Notes: a model not told the origin generated them from the letters alone. Positions 43,834 through 58,703 are shown, counted from the stretch's first letter. The stretch is DNA of 64,000 bases from Mangifera indica (GCF_011075055.1 NC_058148.1:15183969-15247968), one strand, 5' to 3'. Translations and numbers: made by a program.

Positions 43834-46516
43834 TGAATTATAATGTGCAGTTTCTTCACCTCCAACACTTGTGGTGGTTCTTTGTAGGTAATTTAATTGT
43901 GGTTTCCTTATTCATTCAAATATGTGCTTGTTTAAGAAAATTTATGCAGACTTTACAATTTTTCATTGCAATTCTCAACTGTGAAAACTTTGTACACCAT
44001 GAGAACTTGCAATATATCTTGGAACAGAAGAGCTTTCTACTTTCATCCTGGTTTTATACCACTTGCATAATTTGGAGATATCACTACAGGGTTAACTTCT
44101 TTAGTTCCTGTTCAGTTATACGTTTGTGTACAATTTCAACAATTTACAGAGAGAAAAAGTAATAACATTCTTAGTCAAATCCCATATAAATAAGTATGAG
44201 AGAGTTGTTGGATATATATATATATATAGAGAGGGAGGGAGAGAGATTTACAAAACTTAGAGATGATACACAAAAGATTGGTTGAATAATTTGTGAGCTC
44301 TTAAATTAATTTTTGTTTCAATCAAACTTGACTTATTCACAAGGTTCATGAAGCTTTAATGATTTAATTTTTTTTCAAGTAAAAGTGAGAATGTAAACAA
44401 GTTTGCTATGATTTTGATATCCATGAAACATGAAAAAGATTTTGAATTGTTCTTCGTGTCGAAAAAGCTTTCCATCTTGATTTGATAATCACAAAAATCT
44501 GTCTTTTCTCACTTCTCTTGTTACAATGAATGCATTTACTAATGAATTGTTATATTATTCATACAAAATAATAATGTGATTGTAAACTATAATTCTTATT
44601 CCTACGAAAAACTATACTAAAATTTTTATTCTTAAGAAAAATCTTAAAATAACTTTTCATGTGTATAATTCAAACCATTTACAGCCCCATATGCGTCGCC
44701 CTTATAGACAAAATGGTCAACACTTCCAGAGCTAAAGTGTACTATGATTTGTGTCACCATTTAATCTATACCTGGTTATAGACCTAAAATTTCATTAGTG
44801 CTTGAATCCTCTTTTGCCATGAAATTGTTTGTTCAACATGGACTTTTTACTGATATTGAAATCATATTCACTGAACTGCACTCCTGCAAATTTTAGGGAC
44901 CCAACAAGAAATGCAATTTCCCTATGTGATTCACTTCTTTTCTGTTCAAATTTATCTTCTTAAGCCTCCTATTTCTCATGAGTATAGCAGAAGCCCGTGG
45001 TTACAAACACTCACATGAAAAAATTTCTTAAAGCTTCATATATTATCTGAGCCTAACCTCTTCTATTAATTCAGCAAAACCTTAACCAGGCCTTTGCTTG
45101 TCCTTAAAAAGTAATTTCATGGTTGCATAAATTAAGAGCAGTAAACCAATTATTCAAAAAAAGATAGGAAAACATAGGGCAACATAAAATAAAGATGACT
45201 TTTATCTAGATTTGAATTCCACGGACATAAGCTCTTGGATTTCTGGCTGAACTATGTTAAAAACCAACTTTCCATTTCCTTTACTGTTTTTTCTCATATT
45301 CTTACACTATAGTTTATTTGGATTCAATGTACTTTTCATTGATAAATATGTTCACACCAACAAACATGAACAGTATAAAAGGGCCAATAAATCTCTGAAA
45401 GCACAGGTGTAATATTAGGAGACAGTGAGGGCCTCTGCTGATTCTCAAAGCAAAACATGGAATGCACATTTGGCTTGCGACATTGTCTCCATTGAAAGGT
45501 TTCTTGTAATTCAGAGATTTCAAGTTCCATTTGATCTACTAGTTTATAGGGCCATTGTTACACTTAAAATATAAGGTGGATTTGAGCAGTCAAATTGAAG
45601 TGAGGGCCAATTTAAGTTTATTTTAAATTATCTAAGAAAAAACATTACCCTAAAAAAAAAAAAATAAGAACCATTGTGGAGGTAAACTTCAATACAAATG
45701 GAAAGCTCAAGTCAAATTGAGTTCAAATTCAAATAAAAAAAAAATTTAACTCAAATTTAATTTATTTGAACCGAACAACTACATGAGCTTGAGCACTTTC
45801 AATCATATCAACCCCCACCTATAAAACTGGAACATGATCCAGGAATCGGTGAGTAATAGACATGTAACTCTCCGCAAAGATCAATGGAAACTAGGAACGT
45901 AAAGTCACTTTAAATGCATCAACTAGAGTTAAAATTACTGTAGAACTGTTTAAAAATGGCAGAAGGCGACAAAAAGAATAGTTTTTTGGCTACACTATGG
46001 AAAGTTGTCCGCTAATTTTTTCACCGTTTTCTTCATGCCCTGTACTTGCCCCTTTACTTTCAATTTGATGAACTACTTTTGTAAACATCCAAACAAGCCC
46101 TGGACTTGTGCAACGCTTCAAAGTTTATAAAAGGTATTGATAGATATTAAAATGAGGGACTGACAAACAGATTTAATTCTTTAAATTATCTCTAATTTTT
46201 CAAAATTAGTATAGTCAAATGGGTGTCAACGATTAGATTACCCCCTCTCAGTTAGCAAATCCCTGATTCGTTGGGTTGTTATTGACAACTCACTTACCAA
46301 GTACCAACCAGTCAAATAGTTTATCTCATGTTTCTCTGAGAAATAGCCACAAGTTAAATGCATACTTCTCTCAATGTCAAATAGTTTTCCAAAATAGCAA
46401 TGATGTGGCACCTTCTCATTTAATCTGCCAATGCCTCTTCTTGTTCTTCACCCATCCATGTCTGTCACTCAATAGTAGCATCTTAGAAGCCTGGCCACAT
46501 GCAAAAACAACAAAAA
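43834..46516. other. Intergenic with unidentified coding-like patch
   Basis: A (TA)n(GA)n microsatellite is at 44213-44250. On the minus strand at about 45336-45530 two overlapping frames give coding-like text (MELEISELQETFQW), possibly a decayed exon, not identified. No gene is supported. Confidence 0.4.
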
Positions 46517-46525
46517 AAAATTAAA

Positions 46526-47257
46526 GGCGAAAAGACTATTGTCCACCCAAGGTATGCTTCAATTTTAAGTTTCTACCCTTTAACTATAGAAATATTAAAC
46601 ACCTACCAATAAACAATTAAAATTACCAATAATAAGGATAAAATCATCATTTTCTCTATAATATTAAAAAATAAAATAAAATATAATCTATTTTTACCCC
46701 TCTAAACTTTAAAAACTAAAATTTTCCCCAGCTTAAATTTAAAAAAATGATAGTTTCACCCTAGGGTTTCATTTTGAAATCTTCGACGACATCTCCAGCT
46801 CTATTGCCTACGACCTCTCCCTTTCGAATCATCCTCTCCTTTCGGCGATCTCTTTTCTCCTATTTGGACGTCCGATCGGCTTCGAAGAAATCTTGGGAGA
46901 CGAAGAACTTCGTCTTCCTCCCATTTGGACGTCCAATCGGCATCGAAGAAATCTTGGGAGGAAAGAGATCGCCGAAAGGAGAGGATGATTCGGGAGGGAG
47001 AGGTCGTCAACAATGGAGCCTGAGATGTCGTCAGAGATTTCAAAACAAAATCCTAAGATGAAACTGCCATTTTTTTAAATTTAAGTTGGGAGAAATTTTA
47101 ATTTTTAAAGTTTAGAAGGGCAAAAAGAGATAAAATTTTCAGGCGTTAGAGTTCTGTTAAATTTAACAGACCATGGGTGGGTGTTTGATATTTCTATAGT
47201 TAAAGGGTGAAAACTTGAGATTGCAACATACCTTTGGTGGGAAATAGTCCTTTGGCC
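46526..47257. mobile_element. Non-autonomous MULE-like fold-back element D
   Basis: 732 bp between perfect 9-bp duplications AAAATTAAA (46517-46525 and 47258-47266). The ends GGCGAAAAGACTATTGTCCA and, as complement, GGCCAAAGGACTATTTCCCA match, and the arms pair to a core with CCATTTGGACGTCCAATCGG. The interior is clearly related to element B (shared TTTCACCCTAGGGTTTCATT), so B and D are one subfamily. Frames at 46774-47061 and 46801-47043 are the two arms read on opposite strands. Confidence 0.9.
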
Positions 47258-47632
47258 AAAATTAAAACTTGAAACACCAGAATCTCCCACTTGCTCATCC
47301 TCAAGCATCACCTGATCCAAAGTCCCTTCCACTGTTTGATCTTCCATAACACAAAGCCAAATGGTTGTTATCCTGTAACACATATCAATATGTATGTGTG
47401 GTTTATTACGTGGTAAAGTGTTGAACTTTCATGGCTGAGATTCTATGGCACTTCAGTATGTTGTGTTTTAAAAAAATTCTGATTTTTCATTGTTTTGAGG
47501 AATCCACAGTTATAGAGAGAGATGGGATTTTGTTAATGAATGAAATCAGAGACTAGATAGTTTGTCAAGCGTTTAAAGCACAAAACTTTAAATAGCAAAT
47601 ATTTCCGTCTTCACAGTGTATTAGTAGTAACC

Positions 47633-50600
47633 ATGGAAGTGGGTTTACAGTTACAGAGACCGATGAGTTGCAGATTTCATGAGAGAGGGCTCTTTAAGTT
47701 CAAGCATGTCCTGGGCTCCTTGGCTTCTTTCAATACAGCACAATCTATACAAGTAAGTTGTTGCTTGTTTCATTTATTGTTTAGTGCTCCTATTCAATGA
47801 TTTGTTGATTTTGAATGGTAGGATTTTTGTCTCCATTGTTTGAATCTCCATTGGAAAGGATTTATTGTGCTGAGCAAGTTATTATGATTTTACAAACCAT
47901 ATATGCATATATTGTAATTTGATGATAACTTTCGTTATAATGTACTTTTGATAAGTTTGTGTATAATTTAGGACTTGCTACACTGAAGATAGCATTTATC
48001 TTTATTATTATAAAGAAAAATATAAGCTTTCCTTTTCTTCATATGGGACATGTAAGTTTAGCTAGAATTGTAATAAATAGACTGTTATTATATTGGATTT
48101 CAAGTATTTATGCTTTTGCTTTCAGTTTATTTCATGGCGCACTGAGTGTTCCACTGGAGGAGTTTCTCATGAAATTTCTGCTAGTTCAGGTTGGTTACTT
48201 GCGTAGTTCTAGTTGAGCTAATTTTATTCAAATCTGATTAGTACATTATTTATTAATGCACTATTTGATATATGTTTTCATAAAAATAGATTTTTCCAGA
48301 AAGAGAGGAAGAAGATTCTCTCCAAGGCCTAAAGGTTCTGCACCAGAGGGGTTTATGCCAAAGGTACCAGTGGGAATGAGCACCCAGAGGGATCATAAGA
48401 ATAATGATGACAAAAAAGGTTCAAGCATGCTAGTGTCAAGTGAATATGCAGGCTCCACCAAGAAAACACCTGAAAGGAAAGTTGCTATTAAGAAAGAGCC
48501 AGTGATTGGTCTTCCTAAGAATAGTCAAATTGAGAAAGGAATTGTTGATGAAACTGCAAAGCAAATCAAAGAAATACCAGGTACGAGTAAAAATTTCAGA
48601 GTCAGTAATAGCAGTCAATTGGCAGGAAATGGTAGTCTTGGTAGAGTTGGAAGTGTTGAGAGTGATATATCTGAAGATGCTTATCAAAAATCAAAGTATT
48701 TGGCTCCTGATAAGAGCAGTGACTCTGTAAATGATGAAGTTATTGAAGGAGATATGAAAGTGTCTGAAGATGCTTCTCTAAAATCAAAGATGGAGTGGGA
48801 AGCCAAATTAAAGATGGAGATGGAAGCCAAACTAAGAATGGAGATGGAGACCAAAATAAAGATGGAGATGGAAGCTAAATTAAGGTCGGAGATGGAAGCA
48901 AAAATTTGTAAACAGGAAATTGAGAAACTTGCTCAGGAGAACTTCCTGAAAGGAACTAAAATGTTTGTTTATCCGCAGGTGGTGAAACCTGATCAAGATA
49001 TAGAGGTGTTTCTTAATAGGAGTCTCTCCACTCTAAGTGATGAGCCAAATGTTCTGATCATGGGGTCCTTTAATGATTGGCGATGGAGGTCTTTTACTGC
49101 CAGATTGAACAAAACCCAATTCCAAGGAGATTGGTGGTCCTGTCAGCTTCATGTTCCAAAGGAATCCTATAAGATGGACTTTGTATTCTTCAATGGGCAA
49201 AGCAAATATGATAATAATGATCAGAAAGATTTCTACATAACTGTAGAAGGGGGAATGGATGTTTTGGCATTTGAAGATTTCTTGCTTGAGGAGAAACGTA
49301 GAGAACAAGAGAAACTTGCTGAGGAGAAAGCGAAAAGGGAAAGACAAGAGGAAGAGCAGAGGCGGATAGAAGCAGAGAAGGCAGCTGATGAAGCTGATAA
49401 AGAGCAGGCTAAGAAGGAGACTGAAAGGAAAAGAGAAATGTTGCACCAGTTGACGAAAAGGCCTGCAAGGTCAGTTGATAATGTGTGGTACATAGAGCCC
49501 AGCGATTTTAAAGGAGAGGACTTTGTGAGGCTATATTATAATAAAAGCTCTGGTCCTCTTGCTCACGCTGAGGAGCTCTGGCTACATGGAGGGCATAATA
49601 ATTGGAAAGATGGATTGTCCATTGCCAGTAGGCTTGTCAGCTCAGAGAAAACAGGTGGTGATTGGTGGTATGCTGAAGGTACATGCAATATATCTTCTCT
49701 ATTATTCAAGATGTTGCTTATTTTTTTGTTTATTACTGAAGATGTCTACATGTTCTCTGGAATGGATTGCAAAGAAGTGAAGTGAATATACTAGTGCCAG
49801 CAATTAAGCTAGGATTTGATGCAGTCTATATTGGTTTCAGAGTCTTAATTTTCTTCCACAAATACAAGAAATAATAGGCTATGGAAGATCATTTTCACAT
49901 GGAAAAGTTTGTCTAGGTTTAACATAACCAGTTGCAGTTTGTGGCTTCTTTTAACCCCTTGAAGGGTTTATAAAGCCATTTAGTTTCATGACAAGTTCAG
50001 TGAGTTGAAATATCAAATCCTTTGGCGTGGATTGGGAATCCTTGAACAAGAGAAATGCATCTTTTTGTTTTATTATTTTTTCTTTTCTTAATCTCATTGT
50101 AAGGAGAAGGTCCCGTTTGTTTTCTTGTGTGAATAGAGCTTAATATCATACCAGTTGTGTAATAAAGACCATCAATTGCTTTGCTTGTTATGCCACATGA
50201 TTTTTTTGTTTTTCCACTAAAATTTCTGTAGTTACTGTACCTGATGGAGCCCTTGTGTTGGATTGGGTCTTCGCTGATGGACCACCCCAGAAAGCAGTTG
50301 TGTATGATAACAATGGTCATCAAGATTTCCATGCTATTGTTCCAAAAACCGTTCCTGAAGAACTGTATTGGATTGAGGAAGAACACCAGACATACAGAAA
50401 ACTCCAAGAACAGAGGAGAATAAGAGAGGAGGCTGTTCGTGCCAAGGTCAATTTGATAAACTCTGCTAAGAAAGCATAGTTAAGATGAAAAATTTTTGTA
50501 TTTAATGTCTATAGGAAACCATCTTGATTGTTACTTATTATTCAGAAAAAATACATTCAATAACTGTGTGAGAAATAGTAGGATATTGATTAGTTACTTT

Positions 50601-53600
50601 AATAGAATGCATAGGACACATTCTCACATTTCAAAAGTTTTATGGAGGTCCCTTCCAGTGCTTAGTCTTGTGTTGACAAGTGTGAGATTTGTGGACAATT
50701 TTTGCAATTTTTATAAGAGGTTACTATATCTGCATGTGTAGCTAGAGTCACTTTAGCTTAAATTTAACTAAACTGTAGATTTAGCTTACATTTATTTCAG
50801 TTTTCTTGTTTCTGATTTCGTATTTCTTTTTTTTTTCTTGTGGCAGGCTGAAAAAACTGCTCATATGAAAGCTGAAACAAAGGAAAGAACTTTGAGAAAG
50901 TTTCTGTTGTCACAAAAACATATAGTACATACAGATCCGCTTGATGTTAAAGCAGGAAGCACGGTAATGGTTTTCTATAATCCAGCCAACACAGTTCTAT
51001 CTGGAAAATCTGAAGTTTGGTTCAGATACTCATTTAATCGCTGGACTCACCATATGGGTCCTTTGCCACCTCAGAAGATGTTGCATGTGGAGAATAGTTC
51101 TCATGTCAAAACCACTGGTGAGTTATCAGTTCACAAAATACAAATTGAAAAATGGTGTGAGATTTTTGGGATATTTTTACACTAAGCTCATAATTTTGCT
51201 AACAAAATGGAGCACTTCTGACCTTGTGTAATCTAGTTCATGGAAAAATTGGGTGTGAATAGTCAATCTGAAGTAATTGACAATATAAAAAGTGGTGAAG
51301 CTATCTTGGGCATCTCTGTGGCCTTTTTTTACCACTAACGATTTATTTTCCCCTGCACAATTTGAGTGCTGGACTGCCATAATGAGATGGCATTGTTCTT
51401 ACACCCGGATAGCGATTTAGAGTTTGATCTGCATTTAGGATGGTCACAAAGTGCATTGAACATATGTTGTATGGTTCTTAACATACCTGAACTCTAAGTA
51501 TTAGTGTCATTATTTTCTTGCCTCATCACATGGGTTAAAAGAAAGGATGCGGAGACATAGATCAAATTTACTGGATATCATATAATAAACTCATTACAAC
51601 CTAGATTGGTTGAATAATGTTCAGACCATCATAGAAAGAGATTTTATGGCTCCTTTTCTAGTGTAATTTCAGTTCCCAACTCATATTACAGTGGCAGATT
51701 ACCTCCTCCTGGTAGAATGACACAGGTAATTAATGCATCTATTTATTTATTTCTTTCGGACTCAACTGTGGTTTTACGTCTTTGCAGTCAAGGTTCCATT
51801 GGACGCATACATGATGGATTTTGTATTCTCTGAGAGGGAAGATGGGGGAATATTTGACAACAAAAACAGCATGGATTACCATATCCCTGTCTCTGGAAGT
51901 GTTGCAAAGGAGCCACCAATGCACATTGTGCATATTGCTGTTGAAATGGCTCCCATTGCAAAGGTAACTTTAGGCCATTAAGTTAATTCATGATTGTATA
52001 AAAGACTTTCTAGACGGTGTTCAGAGTATACTCATTTTTCAACAGACTTTTTTACGTTCTTTTACTTGCTTGTGACTGATATTCTTGCAACATTAAGACT
52101 TAGGTGTCTATTTTGTTTGTTGAAGTTTTATTTGCAAATTTAAAATAAGGGCTTTTGTTTTGACTGTTGAGGATTTTGTAATCCATTATGTGATCTGCAG
52201 TTCAGGAATATTACCAAGTAATTTTCCACAAGAAGAGAAGCAAAATAATATAAATCTGTTAAAATTGTTTTGGACCTGGAATGAGGTTTGATATTGTTAA
52301 ACTTGAGAGGTGATTTAACCAGTGGTGAAAACAAAGAGAAAAAAATAATAATAATAACTGTTCGTCATTCTGTTGTTATTTTGCATATAATCCCTGCTAA
52401 TCATTACTTCTGTTTTTTGCTTTTACTGTGTGCTCTCTTACATCTCTTGCAGGTTGGAGGTCTTGGTGACGTCGTCACTAGTTTATCTCGAGCTGTTCAA
52501 GATTTAAATCACAATGTGGACATCATTCTCCCAAAGTATGACTGTTTGAAACATGGCAATGTAAGCTTCATTGATTTTGCTTGTCCATATTTACATTTTA
52601 CATCTTTGTGCTGGCGATTTATTTTCACATCTTTGTGCTGGCGATTTATTTTCAATTCCTTAAATTTTGGGTGTTTCTGGTTATTATTCTTAGTAAGTTG
52701 GGTAAATTCTTGGTAGTATAGTGATTTGTTTTTTGGTAGTCTCTTTCATGGGACTGATTGAATTATGAGTTCTCCTAAACATTTAGTTGGAAGATGTGCT
52801 TCAAAGATTGCAACACTGATGTCATTTTTCTAATGGGGTTAAATAATTTCGTACTGTCACACATTTACTAATTGGTACCTTGACACTTTTAGAACACAAG
52901 TATGACAACCACTATGGATGCGAAATTATAATCTTAGTTACACATTTTGCTATTCCCAGATTGCTATTGGTTATTTATAGTATTTGGCTTCAGTTTTATT
53001 TTGAAATGTACTTATTTGAATGAATTTGTTCTGAATAGGTGAAGGACTTTGAGTATCAGAGAAGCTATCACTGGGGTGGGACAGAGATAAAAGTTTGGAC
53101 TGGAAAGGTGGAAGGTCTTGTAGTCTACTTTTTGGAGCCTCAAAATGGGTAATCCTTCTCACAAGATGCCCCATTATGTTATCATTCTCTGTATTCAGTG
53201 TAACTCTTTTCATGATTTCTTATGTTTGTGTAACATGTGATTCTCAAGATTTCTATTCATTCCTGTAGCTTGGAACTATGTTTTTCTGAAATCTTTGTGT
53301 TTTGTCAATGCTTTTTGGTGCCTTTTCCACAAATATCAATTTCTTCATACAACAGAATATGTTTGATAGAACTTTTCGATGTTCTTGTTTCTTGTAGATT
53401 TTTTCGGACAGGATGCATATATGGCTGCAAGAATGATGGGCAGAGGTTTGGTCTCTTTTGTCATGCAGCACTTGAATTTCTACTTCAAGGTGGATTTCAT
53501 CCAGTAAGTGAATGTTCTTTCTCATAGGTACAAACTTTTATGCTTTCTTCTTGCTAATTAGTTATCTTTGTTTGAACCTAGACATACATTCTATAAGTAG

Positions 53601-56600
53601 AAAAACCCCATTATGACGAAAGCACATTTTTTTAAGATATTAATTAAGGTTTTATTGTTTCTGTTATTGGTGGGTGCTCGTTTCTTTCTCTTTTTCCTTG
53701 CTAAAACAGTCCTGAATCTAAAATTTAATCCTAGAAGCTCTTTGAGTTAGAGATATGGTGTATTTTTATCTTGCTGAATACTTGCAGTCTCAAGCAGCCT
53801 CAGATATCCAAATATATTTGACTGATGCTTCAATATGAGCAGGATATTCTTCATTGCCATGATTGGTCAAGTGCTCCTGTTTCCTGGTTGTTTAAGGACT
53901 ACTATATGCATTATGGTCTTGGTAAAACTCGTGTTGTTTTCACAATACACAATCTTGAATTTGGGGCAGAATTGATTGGGAAAGCTATGGCACACTCGCA
54001 CAAGGCTACCACAGTGAGTATTTGCAATTCCTATATCATTTGATTTCCTTGGCCTTAAATGCAGATTATAATTCCTTTTCCTTTATGTGGTTTACTTATT
54101 CTTCTCTAATTAGTGAACTTGTGGTTTCTTTGTTTTTGATTTGCTTCAACCAGTTGTTCATTCTTAAGGAAACCAAACATTATAAAATTCAGAAAAGAAA
54201 AATGTTGTGTATGATTATTGAAGCAAAGTTATTACTTAGTTTACTGGACCACCATTGATCATAATTTGATTAAGGAATCCAATATCTTAGCATGTAACAG
54301 TGATGACCTTTTGTTCTTCACTAAATCTAGTGGAATTAATTTTTTTGTGCTTTTCTTTTTTATCAATTTCTTAAATGATTATGGCAAGTGCTGAACAAGA
54401 ACATTCTTCTGCAACCTCTTCTGTTTTATCCTTTCTGTGGTTTCCATCTTATTCACATTGATATCTGCAGGTGTCTCCCACTTACTCAAAAGAGGTTGCT
54501 GGACATCCTGCAATTGCTCCTCATCTCTACAAATTCCATGGCATAATAAATGGAATAGACCAGGATATATGGGACCCATTTAATGACAATTTCATTCCTG
54601 TAAGTAAACATTATATCTCCTGGTGGGAAAGCATGTATTTCGATTATGTAGGGTGTAGAGTGGTGAAGTAATCCAATTGTTGAGTTTCTTGATCCACTTG
54701 GCAGGTGAAAAGGGGAAATTAATTTATTGAATAATGTACTAAACAAAGGGTAACTAACTAATATGGTAGGAAGACAGTAAGAAAGGAATGTGAAAGTTAT
54801 GTTTGAGCAAAGTGGAAATAGAATAATGGACGGGAACAAAAGTTAAAACCTTTAGGAAATTCTTGTTTGCAATCCTTCTTACACTTGCATTTCTTAATAG
54901 CAAACTTTTTGAAGTTATTGTCCAGTATTTATCATTCTTTTCCTGGAGCTTGATGTTCTCAAAAGTACCAAGTTAACTATTATTCTTTCATTGTGAATTA
55001 AGCACCTGAGATAAAGCCCTTTAATGATGACTTTGAATGTTTAGCTGACTACATAGTTAATGAGGCTAACCTTATTGCAGTGAGAGCTTACATCTCACTT
55101 GAGGACGGATTATATGTCAATGAGTTTAATTTCTGTTATAGATAAACACTGCCACAAAATGCCTATGTTGTCATTTCTATGTGTTGGTAGAACGAGCTTT
55201 GATTTGTTTACTATTTGTAGCTTTGGATAACTATTTCAGCGAGTAAAGTTTCAGCTAATATATGAAGCATGTCATTGTAGGTGTCATATACTTCAGAAAA
55301 TGTTGATGAAGGCAAAAGAGCTGCCAAGGAAGCCTTGCAGCAAAGGGTTGGTTTGAAAAAAGCTGATCTGCCTTTAGTAGGAATTATTTCTCGTTTAACA
55401 CATCAGAAAGGTATCCATCTCATCAAACATGCTATTTGGCACACCATAGAGCGTAATGGACAGGTTTTTCCTTTCATTCGTCTTTCCCTTACATTTTGTT
55501 TCTCTTGCCATATATTAATACGTATGACGCCATTGACTGTGAGAAGGGTAATTGTCAGCAATTTCATGTTTATACTGACAGAGCATGTGATGCCAGGTTG
55601 TATTGCTTGGTTCTGCTCCAGATCCTCGTATCCAGAATGATTTTGTGAATTTGGCCAATCAGTTGCATTCTGGTCATGGGGACCACGCTCGTCTTTGTTT
55701 GAACTATGATGAGCCACTTTCACACTTGGTATGCTCTCATGGAACTTCAAATCATCAGTCTTTTTCCTTCTTTTCATTGTACATACCATATAATTCTAAA
55801 TTTTATATTTGGACTTCATAACAGATATATGCTGGAGCAGATTTCATTCTAGTTCCCTCTATTTTTGAGCCCTGTGGACTGACACAACTCACTGCCATGA
55901 GATATGGTTCAATACCTGTTGTTCGGAAAACTGGAGGTTTGTACCTAGAAAATCATCCTTTCCATGAATATGTGGTATCAAGTTTCTGATTTCTCAGATC
56001 TGTAATTTAGAAAGAAAAAAAAAAGATACTTCTCAAATTGCTCTTGATCTAAAATCTAAAATGAGATGTGTAACGTAACTACTGGAATTTCTAAAGTGGT
56101 CCTTAATGTTACCTTTTTCCCCTTTATTAAAAACATGAACATATGGCTTAGAATGGATAGATCATTAGTTTGCCAATTAGTTACTGATGCATTGTTAAAG
56201 TAATGCCTGCGTTATTTGACAGGTCTGTTTATCGTTGTTCGCCATCATTCATGCTGATTCATGGTTTTCCTTTACACCAATTTCTTTATTCTTTTAAATT
56301 ATCCAAATTCAGAAATTTGCACCCAACCAATCTTTTTATAGTTTGTCAGACTGCTACCATGTTTATTGACCGTTGTTAGTATGTTGGCAAAAATAGTGTG
56401 TATTTGACTGCACATTTTCAATTTATTTCTTCTGTAGGACTTTATGACACTGTGTTTGATGTTGATCATGATAAAGAGAGTGCAGAAGCTCAAGGTCTTG
56501 AACCAAATGGATTTAATTTTGATGGAGCGGATACTGCCGGAGTTGATTATGCTCTCAACAGGTGAGTAAATTTATTTCTTTTTCAACAAAATTGTTAAGT

Positions 56601-57026
56601 ATATTTCTCTTACTTGTGGCAGAATTCTAGTTAGTTACAGTCCTTGTTTCTTTATTTTTTAGTGCAATCTTGGTGAGGAAATCATTTATGCTGTGTCAGG
56701 GCCCTGGGTGTGGGCTACTAAAATGGCCCCATTTGTTAGTAGTTTATCAGCTACTGCTGCTCTATGCCATGGTGAAATAATTTTTAGTTAGGGGTGGATT
56801 TGAGTCGAGTCGAACCCACATACAATTGCATATTAGTTTATGTGGATGTACTATATTACTTTATGTAGTTCTTATTAGCAGTTGATTCTTCAGGGCAATA
56901 TCTGCTTGGTATGATGGTCGCGATTGGTTTAACTCGTTGCGCAAGAAAGTGATGCAGCAAGACTGGTCTTGGAACCGGCCTGCTCTTGATTACATGGAGC
57001 TTTACCATTCGGCTCGGAAAAATTGA
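47633..57026 (+). CDS. SS3: Starch synthase III, plastidial
   Basis: Elongates starch glucans from ADP-glucose in plastids. Sixteen exons join in frame to 1,180 residues: 47633-47752, 48126-48189, 48290-49678, 50232-50446, 50847-51117, 51788-51963, 52453-52560, 53039-53148, 53398-53503, 53843-54013, 54471-54599, 55281-55463, 55597-55728, 55825-55936, 56438-56561 and 56894-57026, all GT-AG. The N-terminus [14 protein letters not shown] starts the transit peptide. A coiled coil with five 8-residue repeats lies at about 228-267 and a second charged coil at about 394-445. Three CBM53 starch-binding domains follow (first with GSFNDWRW, second with [10 protein letters not shown], third with [11 protein letters not shown]). 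The GT5 part begins at [19 protein letters not shown] with the ADP-glucose-binding KVGGLG (about 744-749). The GT1-like part has [11 protein letters not shown] and VRKTGGLYD. Length, exon number and motifs are complete, so the gene looks functional. Confidence 0.95.
48787..48906 (+). repeat. Five in-frame 24-bp repeats in SS3
   Basis: Five consecutive 24-bp units encode [32 protein letters not shown] and RSEMEAKI. The 8-residue unit, with alternating charge, extends the predicted coiled coil in front of the first starch-binding domain. Copy number is likely variable between alleles. Confidence 0.85.
52600..52653 (+). repeat. 27-bp tandem duplication in SS3 intron 7
   Basis: Two perfect head-to-tail 27-bp units beginning ACATCTTTGTGCTGGCG, inside the intron after exon 7. 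The lack of mismatches suggests a recent event. No effect on splice sites is visible. Confidence 0.8.
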
Positions 57027-58703
57027 TTATTATGCAAGGAGAGAGTGCTGCAGATAATTGCCATCACAGCTTGTACAGATTCAGAGGCACTTGTTTTCAT
57101 TTTCCTCATTAACAGCTTAATTATATGCATATAGTTCACAGTGGTCAGAATTTTTCAAGGTGACCTGAATAATTTTACCAGTACATAATGATAGGTCAGT
57201 TTCTTGTGTTTTTCTGATCATTGTTACCTCATGTCTCAGAATAATGAAAACATTGTATCAAGAATAAAAAAAATGGAAAGTTGAAAACCCGAAGATTTGG
57301 GGATCATGTTGGAGTTCCAGAAATTTTGTAGACAGCTTAATTTTTCAAGAAAATTTCTGCTATCACTTTTTTCGGAGCTTGGTATCAAAGTTCTATTGAT
57401 TATACAATATTGCCAAAATAATACATGAACTGCTAGAAAATGCTTCCGCAGGCTTAATGGTCATGATATTGATAATCATCTTCAAAACTTTTAACACCAA
57501 TTAAAGCACTGCTAATTGCATCATAACAAGGAGGGCATAATTATATTTAGTTGAAAGGTAACTTTTGCCCACTATGGCTTGCTGTTACAGTATGTTGGAT
57601 TCTGCTGTCATCTGCAGATTCTGTTGAACAAATTACATGAAACTTTGTGAATGCATTGCTCTTATGTCATATAATATAATGTAACTTTCTGGTCTAACAC
57701 TCTAACTCACTATCAAAATATTATTCATTTTGGGTACACTGTTTTGATTTTGAATTTACAATCTAAAACATGTCTTAAAAACTTATATGTTATTTAATCA
57801 ATCTTCTACTATCATTTACATACAATGTGAGATGTTTTTGTTGCTATAAATTCACATTTTGGTGGAGAGCATGTTATGAGAATGCTCCTTGCACATTAAA
57901 ATAACTTTGAAAACTAAAAATATCCAGTCTTTCAACGCCAAAATCTGATCTTTGACAAGATTTCCTAGTGTAGCCTACTCATTATAGAAGATTTTCTCCA
58001 CCAGGAAACGTAATGATGATCAATGACTGGATTTTGGTGGTCTTTCTTGGCCAAAGTAATAACCACCAAAATTGCCTTATCATCTTGAGCCCACTAAACC
58101 CTTTGAAGCAGAATGCAGGAGCATGAAAATATTGAAAACAATTGAAGCCCTTGTTCTAGCTTCTTATTATTATTTGAATCATTCAAGTTGAAAATCAAGT
58201 TAAATTCTTTTCTGCTGAATAGGACTCTCTATAGTCTTTATTACATATAATGTTTTTAGACTTAATCAAAGAGTTAATTCATTAGTTGATCGACTATGTG
58301 AATTGATAATATTAATATGATCTAATTAAAATTTAAAATTGAGTTTTAATCATGCTAATATTAGCATAAAAATTGAACCAATTTGATAATTGAACTGCAA
58401 CTTGGTATAATTCATCAGGGTCAATCTTATGTCAATTTTATTTTATGGCTAAACTCTTGAATTTATCATAAGGTTAATTTCTTTTGTCACTCGGAGAAAA
58501 GTTGCATATACATTACCAATTTTAGAAAAATATTAAACACCTTATTGAAATAATGAAATTACTAATAACCTTATTGAAAGTATAATAAAATCCTCTACAA
58601 AAAAACATAAATTTATATTTAAAAAAATTTTGCAGGGGATAAAAGTTATTAACTTTAAATATTATAAATTAATAATGTGTCTTAGAGAAACAAAGGGTAA
58701 AAA
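57027..58703. other. SS3 3' flank and intergenic spacer
   Basis: The first 200-300 bases probably form the 3' untranslated region of SS3. The remainder is AT-rich without a gene. Confidence 0.5.
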
